From: Chalara sp. BL73
Taxonomy: Eukaryota; Ascomycota; Leotiomycetes; Helotiales
DNA length: 64,000 nucleotides
Assembly (NCBI GenBank): GCA_918026815.1
Contig: CAKJVC010000154.1
Coordinates: 62,001-126,000 of the forward strand
Direction of reading: 5' to 3'
Below are positions 48,518-59,108 of this stretch, in pieces. Numbering within the stretch: position 1 is the first letter of the stretch; the number at the start of each line of letters is the position of its first letter. The notes beneath the pieces are model-generated. The model was not told the origin of the DNA. It did not search any database and saw nothing but the letters and a program-made list of their open reading frames with translations. Both the position numbers and the translations under genes were made by a program.

Positions 48518-48907
48518 GACTAAGGCTCCGTTCGCAATCCCCAGACTGCTGCTCCTTCACCGCAGTAGTCAGCCAAAAATGGTACTTTATAGTTAGACTG
48601 ATCATTAGAATATGCGGTAAATAAAACTGGCTGAGTGGTCGATTTGCCCAAACACCACTTATTTTGCCCAGTTAAAATTAACCAACACTTTTCTCGCGTA
48701 ATGTATTCAACAGCCAACCTCTTGGCCTCATAATATCAGTGAAGGCCATCTCTTGAACATGTACCGACCATCCTATTTGAAGGCTTCTATAATCCATACC
48801 TTCGACTTCAGAAGGGTCCCTTTGATCAAGATCAAAACCGCTCGGAGAAGCTCAGGTCAAGATTCATACCCGATGCTTTGCGGCTATTTTCACCAGCTAA
48901 GATCAAC
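48518..48907. other. Intergenic
   Basis: About 390 bases between two F-box-type genes on the same strand; no feature seen. Confidence 0.4.
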
Positions 48908-49944
48908 ATGACTGCAAGACAGGAATGTCGCCTTAAACTTCGAAAAGGCGAGCTTGTTAGCTATTATATACATACTTGTACAGCACTTCTCCACTTATCG
49001 AGGGAAATTCGAGACCAAATCTATCTTGAAGCTTTTACTTCTCCAGACCCGATTTCAGTATGCTCAATAGCTGTCGATAGCTATGACCACCACTTTGTAC
49101 ATGACATTGAAGCTTTCAGGGATGACGAAGGAAGAATAGTCCACGAGGACAGATACATTATTGATTCTAGAGATGATCTTTTCAAAATTTAGCCTTCGGT
49201 CTTCTTCGCACCAGTAGAATTATTGCGACCGAAGCAGCATATACGTTTCATCGCGTAAATACATTTCATTTCGGAGGATCATATATCTGGAATCCGCTTT
49301 ATGGCTGGCTCGATCAAATCGGGCGGACAAACCGTTCTTATTTACGAAGCATATCGCTAAAACTGGTGAAACCCCAAAAGCTGCAGACAAACGAATTAGG
49401 CATTCGAACTTTGGGGCATAGATCCAACTTCCGGCGTCAAATCGTCGTTTCTTGCTCACCATCATCAAAAGATCCCTTGGAATTCGTGGATCCAGCCATC
49501 GAAGCCTGTTTCCGCATGTTAGGGATGCACAACCAGCAAGTAGAGCTTAAGATATTCTTAGCGAAGCCGTTCTTACCGGGCATAAACGTATGGCTTCTAA
49601 ATCCCGAAACGTATGAACTGGAATTACGGCCGTGGCTCTCACTAGATGTGCCTGAAAATATAGAGCAATACAGAGCAACGTTTGCAAGTAACGTCGATGT
49701 TGTATGGTTCGGCAAAGGAAGGAAAGATATGTTTTGGAAGCATGCGAAAGAGATCCAAGAGAAGGGCTGGGATGTACTTGAGACAAGGGAATCGCACTTT
49801 GTTTCTCCTCCTTTTTACGATTACTGGGAGATATACTTCGTTCTTCGAAGAAGCTATCCTGACAGCTTTACAAACTCCAGGAGTTGGTTGAGAGATGGTT
49901 TCTTTGGGGTCACAGTTGGGCCAGGGCAGACGATTTTACACTAG
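48908..49944 (+). CDS. F-box/2EXR-like protein, one frameshift
   Basis: An F-box-like start LLHLSREIRDQIYLEAF lies about 36 residues from the ATG at 48908. After the AAAA at about 49186 the frame changes: the first frame ends at TAG 49190-49192, while the next carries LRTSRIIATEAAYTFHRVNT, FHFGGSYIWNPLYGWLDQIG and NRSYLRSISLKLVKP, the pattern of many ascomycete proteins that start with an F-box-like LPxELR segment. One added A restores a 345-residue protein ending GVTVGPGQTILH. No intron solves it. The function is unknown. It sits directly after another F-box gene broken in the same way. Confidence 0.6.
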
Positions 49945-50198
49945 TAAAAGTTGATCTAGGGGAGAAAACAGTGCTTGTAAAGCATGGCCAAAGTAGAAAT
50001 AACGCTAAATATACGCTAAACGCATGCTTGTTAATTTACTTTTTGGTTTAGTATGTATTTGCACGCTTATATTAATTAATAACAAGTTATTAGCGGCATT
50101 AAAATTTTATATATATAATTAATATATACGGTGCATGTATCTAACTTAATATACTAGTATTATTAGCAATAGTAACAGTTAAAACAAAACAAGCTATA
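49945..50198. other. AT-rich segment
   Basis: Very AT-rich sequence (ATATATATAATTAATATATAC near 50107) with no ORF. It looks like decayed repeat DNA beside a candidate LTR. Confidence 0.5.
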
Positions 50199-50494
50199 TG
50201 TCACGAACCAAGCACTTGTGATGTAGGCCTGAGGCGCGGCAAAGCTCGTTTGCACAAAGAACCTACAATAAGGAATCACGTGATTGATTTCGAGGCTTTG
50301 GAGAGTCCAGGAGTCTTGGGGACTTCAACCTACCACGAAGGTTCTATATAAGACTAGATAGTTTCCTTAGATAGGAGCTTTGTGCTCAACTCAAATAGTA
50401 TTCGTTACTTAGCAGCAAGCCCCTGATATACATGATACAACTACTTCTATCCAGACCAACAACCATTGGCTAACCCTGTTAACCCTTTGTTACA
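50199..50494 (+). mobile_element. Candidate solo LTR (296 bp)
   Basis: Starts TGTCACGAACCAAG and ends CCCTTTGTTACA, the TG...CA form of fungal LTRs. A TATA-like TCTATATAAGACTAG lies at about 50342 and a transcript-start-like region follows. No internal retroelement domains are adjacent, and the expected 5-bp target duplication is not clear. This is a structural guess. Confidence 0.35.
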
Positions 50495-50913
50495 ATAAAG
50501 TGAGCACGATAATAGAAAAGCGGTAAGAATAAGATACGAATAATGTTAATAAGCTGATAGTGTTAGCAGCAAGAATGGCTTTTGAAGTAAGGATATAGAA
50601 AGAACTTATAAAATAGCTTTTGTTGAGGCTTTAAAGGTTTTCTAACTCTTCGAATAAACTATCCTCTCTTTTAATCCTTTCTGCTATTTAAATTCCTTTT
50701 TCCTCTTAAATATAGCTTCGCTTTAGCTGTAAACTACTCTTTGTAGCTTTAGAATATTTTATTGATATATAAGTAAAACTTTTCTATCTGTCGGAATACC
50801 CGGGTCATAGATATTGCCTATACTTTAACCTGAGGGCACGGTCGCATGTGTTCATGCGTAATGCTCGTTGAGATTGTTGGATAAGTCTTGATTGATTCTA
50901 AGCTACGTGTCGC
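50495..50913. other. AT-rich segment, no gene
   Basis: Continues AT-rich to about 50790, then GC content rises. No ORF of interest. Confidence 0.4.
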
Positions 50914-50952
50914 GAAGAGGTTGTAGGTCCCGAAAGGGACCCACAACTCTTC
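50914..50952. repeat. Inverted repeat with GAAA loop
   Basis: The left arm GAAGAGGTTGTAGGTCCC (50914-50931) pairs with GGGACCCACAACTCTTC (50936-50952) apart from one mismatch and one bulged base. The loop is GAAA. It is followed at once by a CACGTG (50953-50958). This could be a transcript hairpin or a remnant of a mobile element end. Confidence 0.6.
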
Positions 50953-51095
50953 ACGTGACTAGTTACATGCGTTCCAACACTATCATTAACCTAAATAAAT
51001 CAGTAGAGTGGATCTTTACAATACCAACTTGGGACACGTCCCTCAGTCCAAGGAATGTAGCATTAGATATTATGGGGAGGCGTCTCGTGAATCGG

Positions 51096-51160
51096 TGTTG
51101 ATGTTGGTGTTGATGTTGGTGTTGATGTTGGTGTTGATGTTGGTGTTGGTGTTGGTGTTG
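51096..51160 (+). repeat. Minisatellite, 12-bp unit
   Basis: About four tandem copies of GTTGATGTTGGT followed by three of GTTGGT. It lies 480 bases upstream of the secreted-protein gene. Confidence 0.85.
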
Positions 51161-51639
51161 CAGCTATAAATACTTCTAGGCATTCGATAGGTGAGCAGCC
51201 CTGGAGTTCAACAGCTTTGGTGCTAGGCTTTGTAAGTTCAGTAAGTGGCTGTGTGGCACTGGCAATCTTCGCTCCTCAAGTCCGCGTAGGAATGTTATAA
51301 AATAATAAATAAATGCAAGTTGCAGAAAGGAGTGCAAAGCCTCAATCTTTGTATATTGGAGGCTGGTGACCTATGCTCCTTCAGAATCTATATCTGGAAC
51401 TTTAGAGCTTCAGAGTATCTTGGACAGGTGTCTGGATGAATACAAATACAAATCACAGTTTCCTATAATTTTACAAAATCAAATCACTATCGACCAATCA
51501 CTCTCAACTCAATCACGACCAATTCTCATACCCGACTTCAAACAAATTCTTGTCAACAGACTTGATTATACCCATTCCGTAGTCTTATTGACAGTGTTTT
51601 TCTCTTGTTCCAATCACAAGATTAATTCCTTTCACAACT

Positions 51640-52494
51640 ATGTTTTTCCCCACAAGCCTTTTGACTGCTCTGCTAGTCGCTTGTACTGTCGCATCCCCCA
51701 TCGCATCTTCTGACGGCTCTACAACCTTACTTCCACGCAATGGCAAGACCCTGATCGGCTATCGGACTGTCAGTGAGGTATGTCAGAGCGCTTGCTTATT
51801 CTTCCATCCCTCTATCTATGGCAATCTCCAGACATTAATAGGCTTATCCTAACTTATTTGGACTTCAAGAAAGAAGCACGAAGCATTAATGGCGTTGGTT
51901 GGCTGTATTGGGACGAAACCAAAATGCCTGCAGGAAGCACAATAGCAGGCCAGTTTGGTGTCGGTAAATCATTGGCCGACAGAGCTGGGGAATGGCCATC
52001 TTTACAGCCAGGTGCACCCTGGTGTGAGTTCTTGCCCTCCTACTCTTTGTGCGTGGGATAATAGACTGACTCCTAATACAGACTGTTACGTTCTGGCCGA
52101 CACTGCTGCGTTCGCGGCCGCCAAAAAGGTCGAACTCCCCGTCCCAGCAGGCGACTGGACAGAGGCGAATACGGCTGAAGCCATTAAGGCAATTCCTTCT
52201 GCGGCATTATGGGACACGACCAGAGTCCTCCGTTTCGGCCTGTGCGGCAACGTCAATGAACTTCTTATTCCTGAGCATATGCTAGGATATTCAACAAAGG
52301 CGGGAGGCAGTGGGCCACTGGGGTTGGAAACACATTGCTATAGTAGCATAAAGAAGATGCAAAAAGCGATGAAAAAGGAAGCTTATGGCGAGGGGCCTGC
52401 GGTGAACTTCGCAACGTTCAGTCCAACAGCAGCAAAGCGGGGGCTTGAATTGGAGGCGCGTGGTCGCAAAGCCAAAATCTGCCAGCTGCGTTAA
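51640..52494 (+). CDS. Small secreted protein of unknown function
   Basis: Three exons, 51640-51777, 51870-52023 and 52082-52494, join in frame to 234 residues with introns of 92 and 58 bp. The N-terminus is a clear signal peptide (MFFPTSLLTALLVACTVASP), so the mature protein is secreted. The motif IGYRTVSEKEARSIN is followed later by GAPWYCYVLADTAAF; this resembles a family of fungal secreted proteins in which an Arg-containing first strand recalls the ADP-ribosyltransferase fold. That link is weak and I see no certain catalytic Glu motif. Four Cys remain in the mature protein, enough for two disulfides. It sits in an accessory region near AT-rich DNA, which fits an effector-like role by inference only. 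Confidence 0.6.
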
Positions 52495-53052
52495 ATGAGA
52501 GGCAGTCATTCTGCCAGATCTTGTTCAATGCGATGATTTTCGGGGTTTGGTTATTGAGTTCTGGAGTTCAAGGAGTTGGAGAGCTTTGGAGTTTGGGGAG
52601 TTTTGGTATTTTTAAGAACCAAGGGATTTAAAAAATCTGACAGGGCAGTTAGTTTGTTTTGACCAATTGACTTTACTTGCCTAGCTCCGTTTCACGTTCG
52701 AAGTCTAAGTCAGATACAATAGATTTGATTGATAGAGGAAGGAAAGAGAGTGCTCCTTAGCAGAAATTTATATGCCAAGCCGTATGGCTATTACTGTATA
52801 TGGGATCACAGGATTGTTCCTCGATGCTAAGCCATTTGGGGCGCAATTGACCCACGCTTGTTCCCTCTGATATATGCTTTTGACCAGTATATAAACAGCG
52901 GGATATCCCTCATGAGAGAGTCGGAGACCGAAATATATTTAGCACGTGACTATACAATCCTCGGCACGACAGGATCTCATCTCAGCAGCTCTGCCACTAC
53001 GAACATCAGCCCTCTCACTTTCACCTCTAATTCTCTCCACACCGTCTTTGCC
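52495..53052. other. Intergenic
   Basis: About 560 bases between two same-strand genes. TTTGGAG-type repeats occur near 52580-52600. No gene seen. Confidence 0.4.
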
Positions 53053-53898
53053 ATGGCCACCGCAGAATTCAGTAAGCTGCCGAGAGAGCTTCGCGAAGAG
53101 ATCTGGTCGCTTGCGCTGCTTCCTGAACCCGGCGTATATAAATTCGACCCAGACTGGTTCACCCCTATGCCAGACATGGATAGCTGGGAAGACGAACGAT
53201 GGATGATCTCCAAACGCAGACATCCAACAGCCATGCACCTCTGTCAGGAATCCCGTCGCTTTTCCTTCCACATCAAAGCCCAAGAGCAAAAGCAAGAGCA
53301 GGAGAATGGCACTGTCCCTTACTACTGCCTTGGGGAAAACGCCCGGCCGTTCAACCCCGCCACTGATACCTTCTGGTTTAGCGAAGAATCCCAGTTGAGC
53401 CATGATTGGGTCAGTAATATTACGAGCGTCATTGGCAGTCGCATCCATGTTATCGAAAACCTGGCGCTCTCACCACAATGCATCACGATCACCGCGCCGG
53501 GAACCAATCTGCCGTCGATATGGAATAGTTTTAGATGGAATCGACTGGTTCGATTTATGAGTTTAAGACGCGTCGGTGTTGTTCTCGCCGAGAGGTGTGT
53601 GGACGAAGATAATGATGAGAACACGAATGACAGCTCTTCCAGCGACCTGGAGAAAGTGACCAAGTTTCGACTGGAGAAATGGATGGAGGGTTCATCAATG
53701 GAGACGGCAGATGAGGTAGAGACGCTGATAGAGAATGTACAGACGAGCATCGTCGAGGTCTTTCAGGATGTGTATGAGCGAATGCTAGAAGGTGAGATAC
53801 AAGAGCTGCTCCCTTTGCCGGAAGGGGCTCCGGATTGGCATGATGGATCTAGGATTACTTTTCACGCGGTGCAGGTAGTTAAGTTTAAGGCATTTTAG
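53053..53898 (+). CDS. 2EXR-domain protein
   Basis: A single exon of 281 residues from the ATG in a CCATGG context (53053). The start FSKLPRELREEIWSLALLPEP and the later HLCQESRRFSFHI are the conserved pieces of the fungal 2EXR domain, an F-box-like module of unknown role that is very abundant in ascomycete accessory regions. DTFWFSEES and a long acidic stretch (EDNDENTNDSSSSDLEK) follow. The frame also opens further upstream, to 52858, but that part has no family match. It is intact, unlike the two F-box-type genes upstream. Confidence 0.8.
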   Translation: MATAEFSKLPRELREEIWSLALLPEPGVYKFDPDWFTPMPDMDSWEDERWMISKRRHPTAMHLCQESRRFSFHIKAQEQKQEQENGTVPYYCLGENARPFNPATDTFWFSEESQLSHDWVSNITSVIGSRIHVIENLALSPQCITITAPGTNLPSIWNSFRWNRLVRFMSLRRVGVVLAERCVDEDNDENTNDSSSSDLEKVTKFRLEKWMEGSSMETADEVETLIENVQTSIVEVFQDVYERMLEGEIQELLPLPEGAPDWHDGSRITFHAVQVVKFKAF

Positions 53899-55765
53899 AT
53901 GTCTGCTTATCCACAAGCTGCGTGGGAAACCTCCACTCTATACAAATATGGATTGTATAGGGCTTCGAAACAGCAACAATGTGCAGATCTATACTCAATC
54001 AATGTAAAAAGGGGGGGGGGGGGCCTATATATCGTGATAATGCCAGTGCTCACACTGAGCCAGAAAGCCAAGAAGACAAAGCTCCCCAAGTACGTCGACC
54101 ACGGCAACTTCATTGCACCTCCGAAACCAAAGCAGGCGAAGGCGCAGCATTCCCTATCCCCGTCGACGATGGCGCTCCTACGAAATTTGGTCTACTTCTA
54201 CCTAACGGAAAAACTGGTTGGGATGACGGTCCAGAAACGAGACGTAAGAAGAACCCCCACTGGAAGTTGGCACGGGAATGCCTGCCACCGCAGGTGTTAG
54301 CCAGCATCGAGATAAAATGCGGCGCGGAGAAAGAGGGACTTACTCGAGGAGACGATAATGTTCCCTACGGGTGCGACGGGTGGCGTTGTCTCTGCAACGC
54401 TGAGGCCCCTTTAGCGGAATCGTGCTAAGGCTCCGCCGAGGCGCTCGATGACGAGACCAGCGAGTGAGAGGGAGACGACGGCGGAGTGGTGGATTGGTGT
54501 TGCCGGGGACTAGGGAGGTTAAGCTCCGGTTCCTAGGTTGTTGGCACTTGGATTGTTGGCGGGCGAGTTTCCGGGACCTAGATTGTTAGTAGGTTGATTG
54601 TTGTACTTGCAGAGGAAGGATAGTTGGTTTGGGAATAGAGTTTGGGGTCTATAGAAGTTGGTAGTTAATAATGTTCGATGCTTTTATAACATGGAAAAGG
54701 ACGCTTACGGTTGGAGTTGCAATCGGAGCTGGAACACCAAACGGATTTGGTGCTGAAGTGTTTGTGGGGACTGGAGTATCAACTGTTTAAATTCCTGTAA
54801 ACAAAAAATCTACGAGTAGTACAGCTTCTAGAGGATCATAAATTCCAGAACGACCGTTATTATTCCCACAATGCCTCCAGTATAGCAGTGCTACAGATCT
54901 TATATAATCAGGCATAGACATACGAGAATTGCATTTATTCTATAGATCATTGATCGAATACTGGTCGATCATTGCTCTATCGACAGTAAACAAAGTTTAT
55001 TCAGGTAGTAGCGTTCTGATTATTGCGTAGTCGGTACAGAGATCAGGTAATGTTAACTGTCGTGATTCTTTTGTCTTGCCTCGCGTTGTTGCGTCTGTGA
55101 AAAGTTAATATGTGAAAACCTTCGGTTGGTCGAAAAATACTACGAAATTGGAATAGGTTGGCCTAAGCCGTCTACCAGAATTTCAAGCTGAAAAAGCATT
55201 GATTACTATGTATATAGAAAGCGAAGACCTGTTCTATGTTAGTAGAGGACTTGAGTAAGTGCTCTTTATCATTGAATATTACAATCAATCTGAAGTGATG
55301 TAACCATTTTCCATCTTGTTGTTTGGCGCTATTACAACCATATTGTAATAGTCGTGCACGCAACTACTTACTGCTAAAATGGTACACATGGCAACTAAGC
55401 AGAAGAAGCTAGCAGGTTAGCGTATTCTTGGCGTTTTAGCATCTTTATATAAAAGAGTGGCCCTTAAGGCTTATTTGAAAAAGAAAGTATTATTACGGTC
55501 TTTAATATCGCACCAGCTATAAGGACGGGACGGACATTTGAGGCGCTGATTTCCGGGCGGGGGTGCGTGGTGCAGAGGTGAAGGGTGCGCGGTTAGCCGC
55601 AAACTGGTTAGCAGGCCATCAAAACAGTGTCCACCCCCCCTGAAAACAGCTTTTCGCTAACCGTTACATCGTGTAAACAGTTCACCCTTGCCAATTAAGA
55701 TTAAATTGAAAAACTATTTTCATCGTGATGCTGTGATACTAATCCTCTCTCGCTATCCGTCAATT
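53899..55765. other. Intergenic with a poly-G run
   Basis: About 1.9 kb. A G13 run lies at about 54011-54023. ORFs at 53979-54428 in two frames are of doubtful coding value. The region from about 54780 is AT-rich with no gene seen. Confidence 0.45.
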
Positions 55766-56747
55766 ATGACAGACACTACAAACACACAATCGTCTCCGTA
55801 CGATCACGATGACGAAAAAGGGATAGGCTTTCAGGATGAGCCATCTCTCACAGATCAAATCGAAGAGGATGAACAAGATTCAGCCTCGCCAGAATTTGAT
55901 AGCGCCGCAGCGATCAAACTACTAAGACGGGCGCAAATTGCTTCATACGTGCTTCTTTGGGCAATGCCCATTCCATGGGTTTATATCATGATAATTTCAT
56001 GGATGCGGCTGACAGAACTTGGTCTGGACGAAGCACCCCACGAAATGTATGTTCCTTTCGTTTAAGAATCATTCTCAGTCTACCTCAAACTACTCTAACC
56101 GCCTCGTTTACAGCTTTTTGAGCGCTATAGCAAGCACTCTAGAGGTTGTAATATTCATCGCCGCCGCTTGTGTAAGCGGGAGTTTTGATTCTCAGTCGCC
56201 GAACCTTAAGCGGTGCCTCACAACGTTCATGGGTTTCATACTAGTGGATCCGCCAGTTACAGGCGTATATATGATGTATCGATCATATCGGCTGCCCTGC
56301 AAATTCAATTCTGATACTCTTCATTGCCGTTCGCTCGCCAGGGTCATCCACGCAATCGGGTCCTATCGATTGTTTGTAATGTACGTCTTCCCCATATCGT
56401 AATGGTAGCTAAATACTTAATTTTATTATAGTCTCTTACTATTCATACTAACATTACATTATTATCGCCGATTGGATGTTGACTTGCAGGAACTGCAAAA
56501 AAGGGTAGATAACACACCTAATCTAGATGCTGCCAATAGAAACAGCGAGCAGATTCCGCCCATGGAAATTAGGGAGGAAGTCAAGACTGGAAATCCTATC
56601 CACCAAAACTCAACTCTCGGGTTTATGTTTCGACTGGCATATCTCCTTCTCTTTTTTTTGCTGCTATTAGGTTTTCAGGTCTTGGCTATCTATTTCTTAC
56701 TTCGGGTTGCACCCAACTTTGACTTTTTTCGTCTATCTGTTGAGTGA
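55766..56747 (+). CDS. Multi-pass membrane protein, unknown function
   Basis: Three exons, 55766-56046, 56114-56380 and 56432-56747, join in frame to 287 residues; the introns are 67 and 51 bp with good GT-AG ends. The N-terminus is acidic and hydrophilic (MTDTTNTQSSPYDHDDEKG). Four to five hydrophobic segments follow: ASYVLLWAMPIPWVYIMIIS, LEVVIFIAAACVS, TFMGFILVDPPVTGVYMMY, FVILLLFILTLHYY, and near the C-terminus LAYLLLFFLLLLGFQVLAIY. A short loop with QELQKRVDN precedes the last one. It resembles orphan membrane proteins common in ascomycetes. No family recognised, and no transporter motif is visible. Confidence 0.65.
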
Positions 56748-57283
56748 AATTCAACAATTGGGTTGTGTTGAAGTTGGTTTGCAATGTACAAGAGGATTGC
56801 TGCATGTAAAAGATGCTACTTAGTTATCAAGTTTGGAATTTCATGAAGAAAAATGATGTTATTAAAGAGAACCAACGGCAAGAGTGTAGAAAAGCTTTTC
56901 TAGCCACTAGAGAAGATCCTCTTAAAGTACAATTTAAAAAGGATTAGTGAAAATCTTATGAGCATACAAATTTGGCATATATGCATAAATATGTACTAGG
57001 GGACAAAAAAAAAAAAAAGAAAGTAATATGAAGAGGAAGAGAAAAGCTCGGGGTATGTTTCCTTATATTGCCCAGCCTAAAATGTGAGGGCATGCCAGCA
57101 GTATGGTATCGTATCAGCTTGCTGAGGCAGCACGCTAGCCTGACCCAACCCCGGCACTACTCTGAACTCTGACGTATGGGAGAGCCAATAGTCTAATGGT
57201 TCTTACCCATTTAAAAGTTGAGGGCTGCCAGGAGTGGAGCATCGTTTGGCGGCTAGTTTAGAATCTGAGAGCCTCCTTCGTGA
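56748..57283. other. Intergenic flank of the Fot1-type element
   Basis: Contains an A13 run near 57006. No gene seen. Confidence 0.4.
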
Positions 57284-57285
57284 TA

Positions 57286-57329
57286 AGTCCGTGCACCCCC
57301 ATTTGGAACACCCCCCCATTTGGAACACC
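57286..57329 (+). repeat. Left terminal inverted repeat of Fot1-type element
   Basis: Runs AGTCCGTGCACCCCC, then ATTTGGAACACC, a C-run, and a second ATTTGGAACACC. It matches the reverse complement at the right end. Confidence 0.9.
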
Positions 57330-57375
57330 TAAATAAGCGACCATCAACTCCACCAAAATAAGTATAATTAAATAA

Positions 57376-58956
57376 CTACTGAACTAAAATACAATCCAAA
57401 GTAGAATCAGATTCATTAGCTTCTTCTTTATCTTCTTCTTTAAATTCAGCTTTTCTTGCAGCAATTTGTGTCTTTTTGATTTTGGCGACGTCCGCAAACT
57501 TGGAATTTGGACTAGTCCTAACTTTCATTCGTTTTCTTGGTCTAGCTTTTTCTAATTGAACCTCTAAAGACTGTATTTTATAGCTATGATCTGCTAGAAC
57601 ACTTTCTTGTTTTTCAAACCCTTTTATAATCTTTCTAAACAAAAGTCTTTGTGTTGAAAAGCTGTTGTCTTGAAGCATTTAGAACTTAGCTACTTGAGTC
57701 TTAATATCGATCGATTTTTGAAGAGTAGTAAAAATTACTTGTTGGGAATCGATTTGTGGGCTATTATTGAAGCTTTGCGTAGTTTGTTGAGTGTTTTCCT
57801 TTGAATTGCTGTTTTCTAGAAGCAAAGGGCTTAAAAAAGGTTTGGCCATCGATTTTGGCCATAAACCAGTTGCTTTCTACCCAGCTTTGATTATTTTGGC
57901 CGATAAAGCTTCCGTTCTAGCTATTTAATAGCAAGCAAGAAAGTTTTGTTTCCCAATTGGGCTAGAATCTGTCAAAAGGTTCAAATGACTAACTGCCGTA
58001 CGATAGTGACTTTTAAGTGATGAAAAGACTGACAAATCCAAAAGTTGTAAAACATGTGATGTATGTAGAAGTAAAAAAAGTAAATGTATGTTGTTTTGAT
58101 AACATAAATACATGAAATCAGTAGTTTTATGACTGCTATAGCCGTTTAGAATAAGTAGTCTAGGCTCGAAAGTATTAGTTTGAGGAATGAACACTTTTTC
58201 TAGCCATTTTATTGCTGTAAAGTCTGAAGTTTAAGCATTGTCGGTAGCTGTAAATTGCCAATTTCTATATTGATCGATATTCGAAGGAAACTATTGTTGC
58301 TGAACTGACTTTCCTTTAAAAATAACTAATGGAAAAAAAGCTTTTCCGGTAGCAGAAATACACTCGATAAATAACGTCCAAGCTCGAGAACCAGGCTGTT
58401 TTTTTTGAATAGAACGTTTTTCAAAGCTTTCTACTACTAGGCCATTTGCTCCAAAGCTTTCCATTATACCTGATTCGTCTATATTCTATCGATTTTCAGG
58501 CTTAATAGCTAGAATAGTAGGAATAGAAAGCCGTGAAAACCATGACTTGATTATAGTAGTTGTAGCACTATTAACTCTTGTAGAATCAATATTCCGAGCT
58601 CTTTTAGTCCGTAAAATAAGATTACGTCGTAAAAAGCTTTCTATCCAACGTTTTCCTAGCTTGGCATAGTCTCTTTTGATTACTAGAAGCCGGCTAGCAA
58701 ATTGGCGGATTTAGCTATAAGTTAAAGGAACACTTAGAGCTTCTTAAGTCAAAACTCAATTAAATAAATGTTCCTTTTGTATTTTCGATAGTCTCTGTTG
58801 ACTTTCTGCTGCAAAAGTATGTTTTTCACTCCCTTGGTTGCGATTATATAAAGTACTCAAAGGAATACCTTATTCTCGGCTAGCCAGTCGCAAAGACTTC
58901 CTATTTTTGATGTCACTAAGAGCTGCAAGCAAATCCCGCTCTGAATATTGAGGCAT
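57376..58956 (-). pseudogene. Fot1/pogo transposase with about nine stops
   Basis: One frame runs 1.58 kb from the ATG at 58956 to the stop at 57376 without any frameshift, but with about nine internal stops. The N-terminus SERDLLAALSDIKNRKSLRL with ASREYGIPLSTLYNR is the helix-turn-helix of CENP-B/pogo proteins. The DDE region contains NIDESGIMES (first Asp), LLILNGYSSHKT, where the family has Asp at the Asn, and HTSHVLQLLDLSVFSSLK. The C-terminal tail is a coiled coil. The stops fall where Trp or Gln is expected (for example before VLT, at NR-stop-NIDE, and in CY-stop-IAR), as C-to-T changes on either strand would give. This is the RIP pattern. Confidence 0.85.
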
Positions 58957-59062
58957 AATTACTTAAAGATAATAAATTTCAAGTTTGAAGTAATTTGAAT
59001 TGGAATTGATTTAATAATTAATTTTATTGTTGAAGTAGCGGTGTAAAAATTCGCCTATTTTA

Positions 59063-59106
59063 GGTGTTCCAAATGGGGGGGTGTTCCAAATGGGGGTGCA
59101 CGGACT
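59063..59106 (-). repeat. Right terminal inverted repeat of Fot1-type element
   Basis: Reads GGTGTTCCAAAT, a G-run, a second GTGTTCCAAAT and GGGGGTGCACGGACT, then the TA target. It mirrors the left end. Confidence 0.9.
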
Positions 59107-59108
59107 TA

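Larger units (their letters stand above)
57286..59106 (-). mobile_element. Fot1/pogo-type DNA transposon
   Basis: A 1.82 kb element with inverted repeats of about 44 bases beginning AGTCCGTGCACCCCC, flanked by TA on both sides (57284-57285 and 59107-59108), as expected for the Tc1-mariner superfamily. Each end holds two direct copies of CCCATTTGGAACACC joined through a C-run. One transposase frame on the minus strand fills most of it. The size and the TA target match Fot1-type elements. Confidence 0.9.

Noticed and set aside
53979..54428. 149-residue ORF and a second frame at 54043-54300
   Set aside because: The longer one starts upstream of a G13 run and reads through it; two frames are equally open, so neither is convincing.
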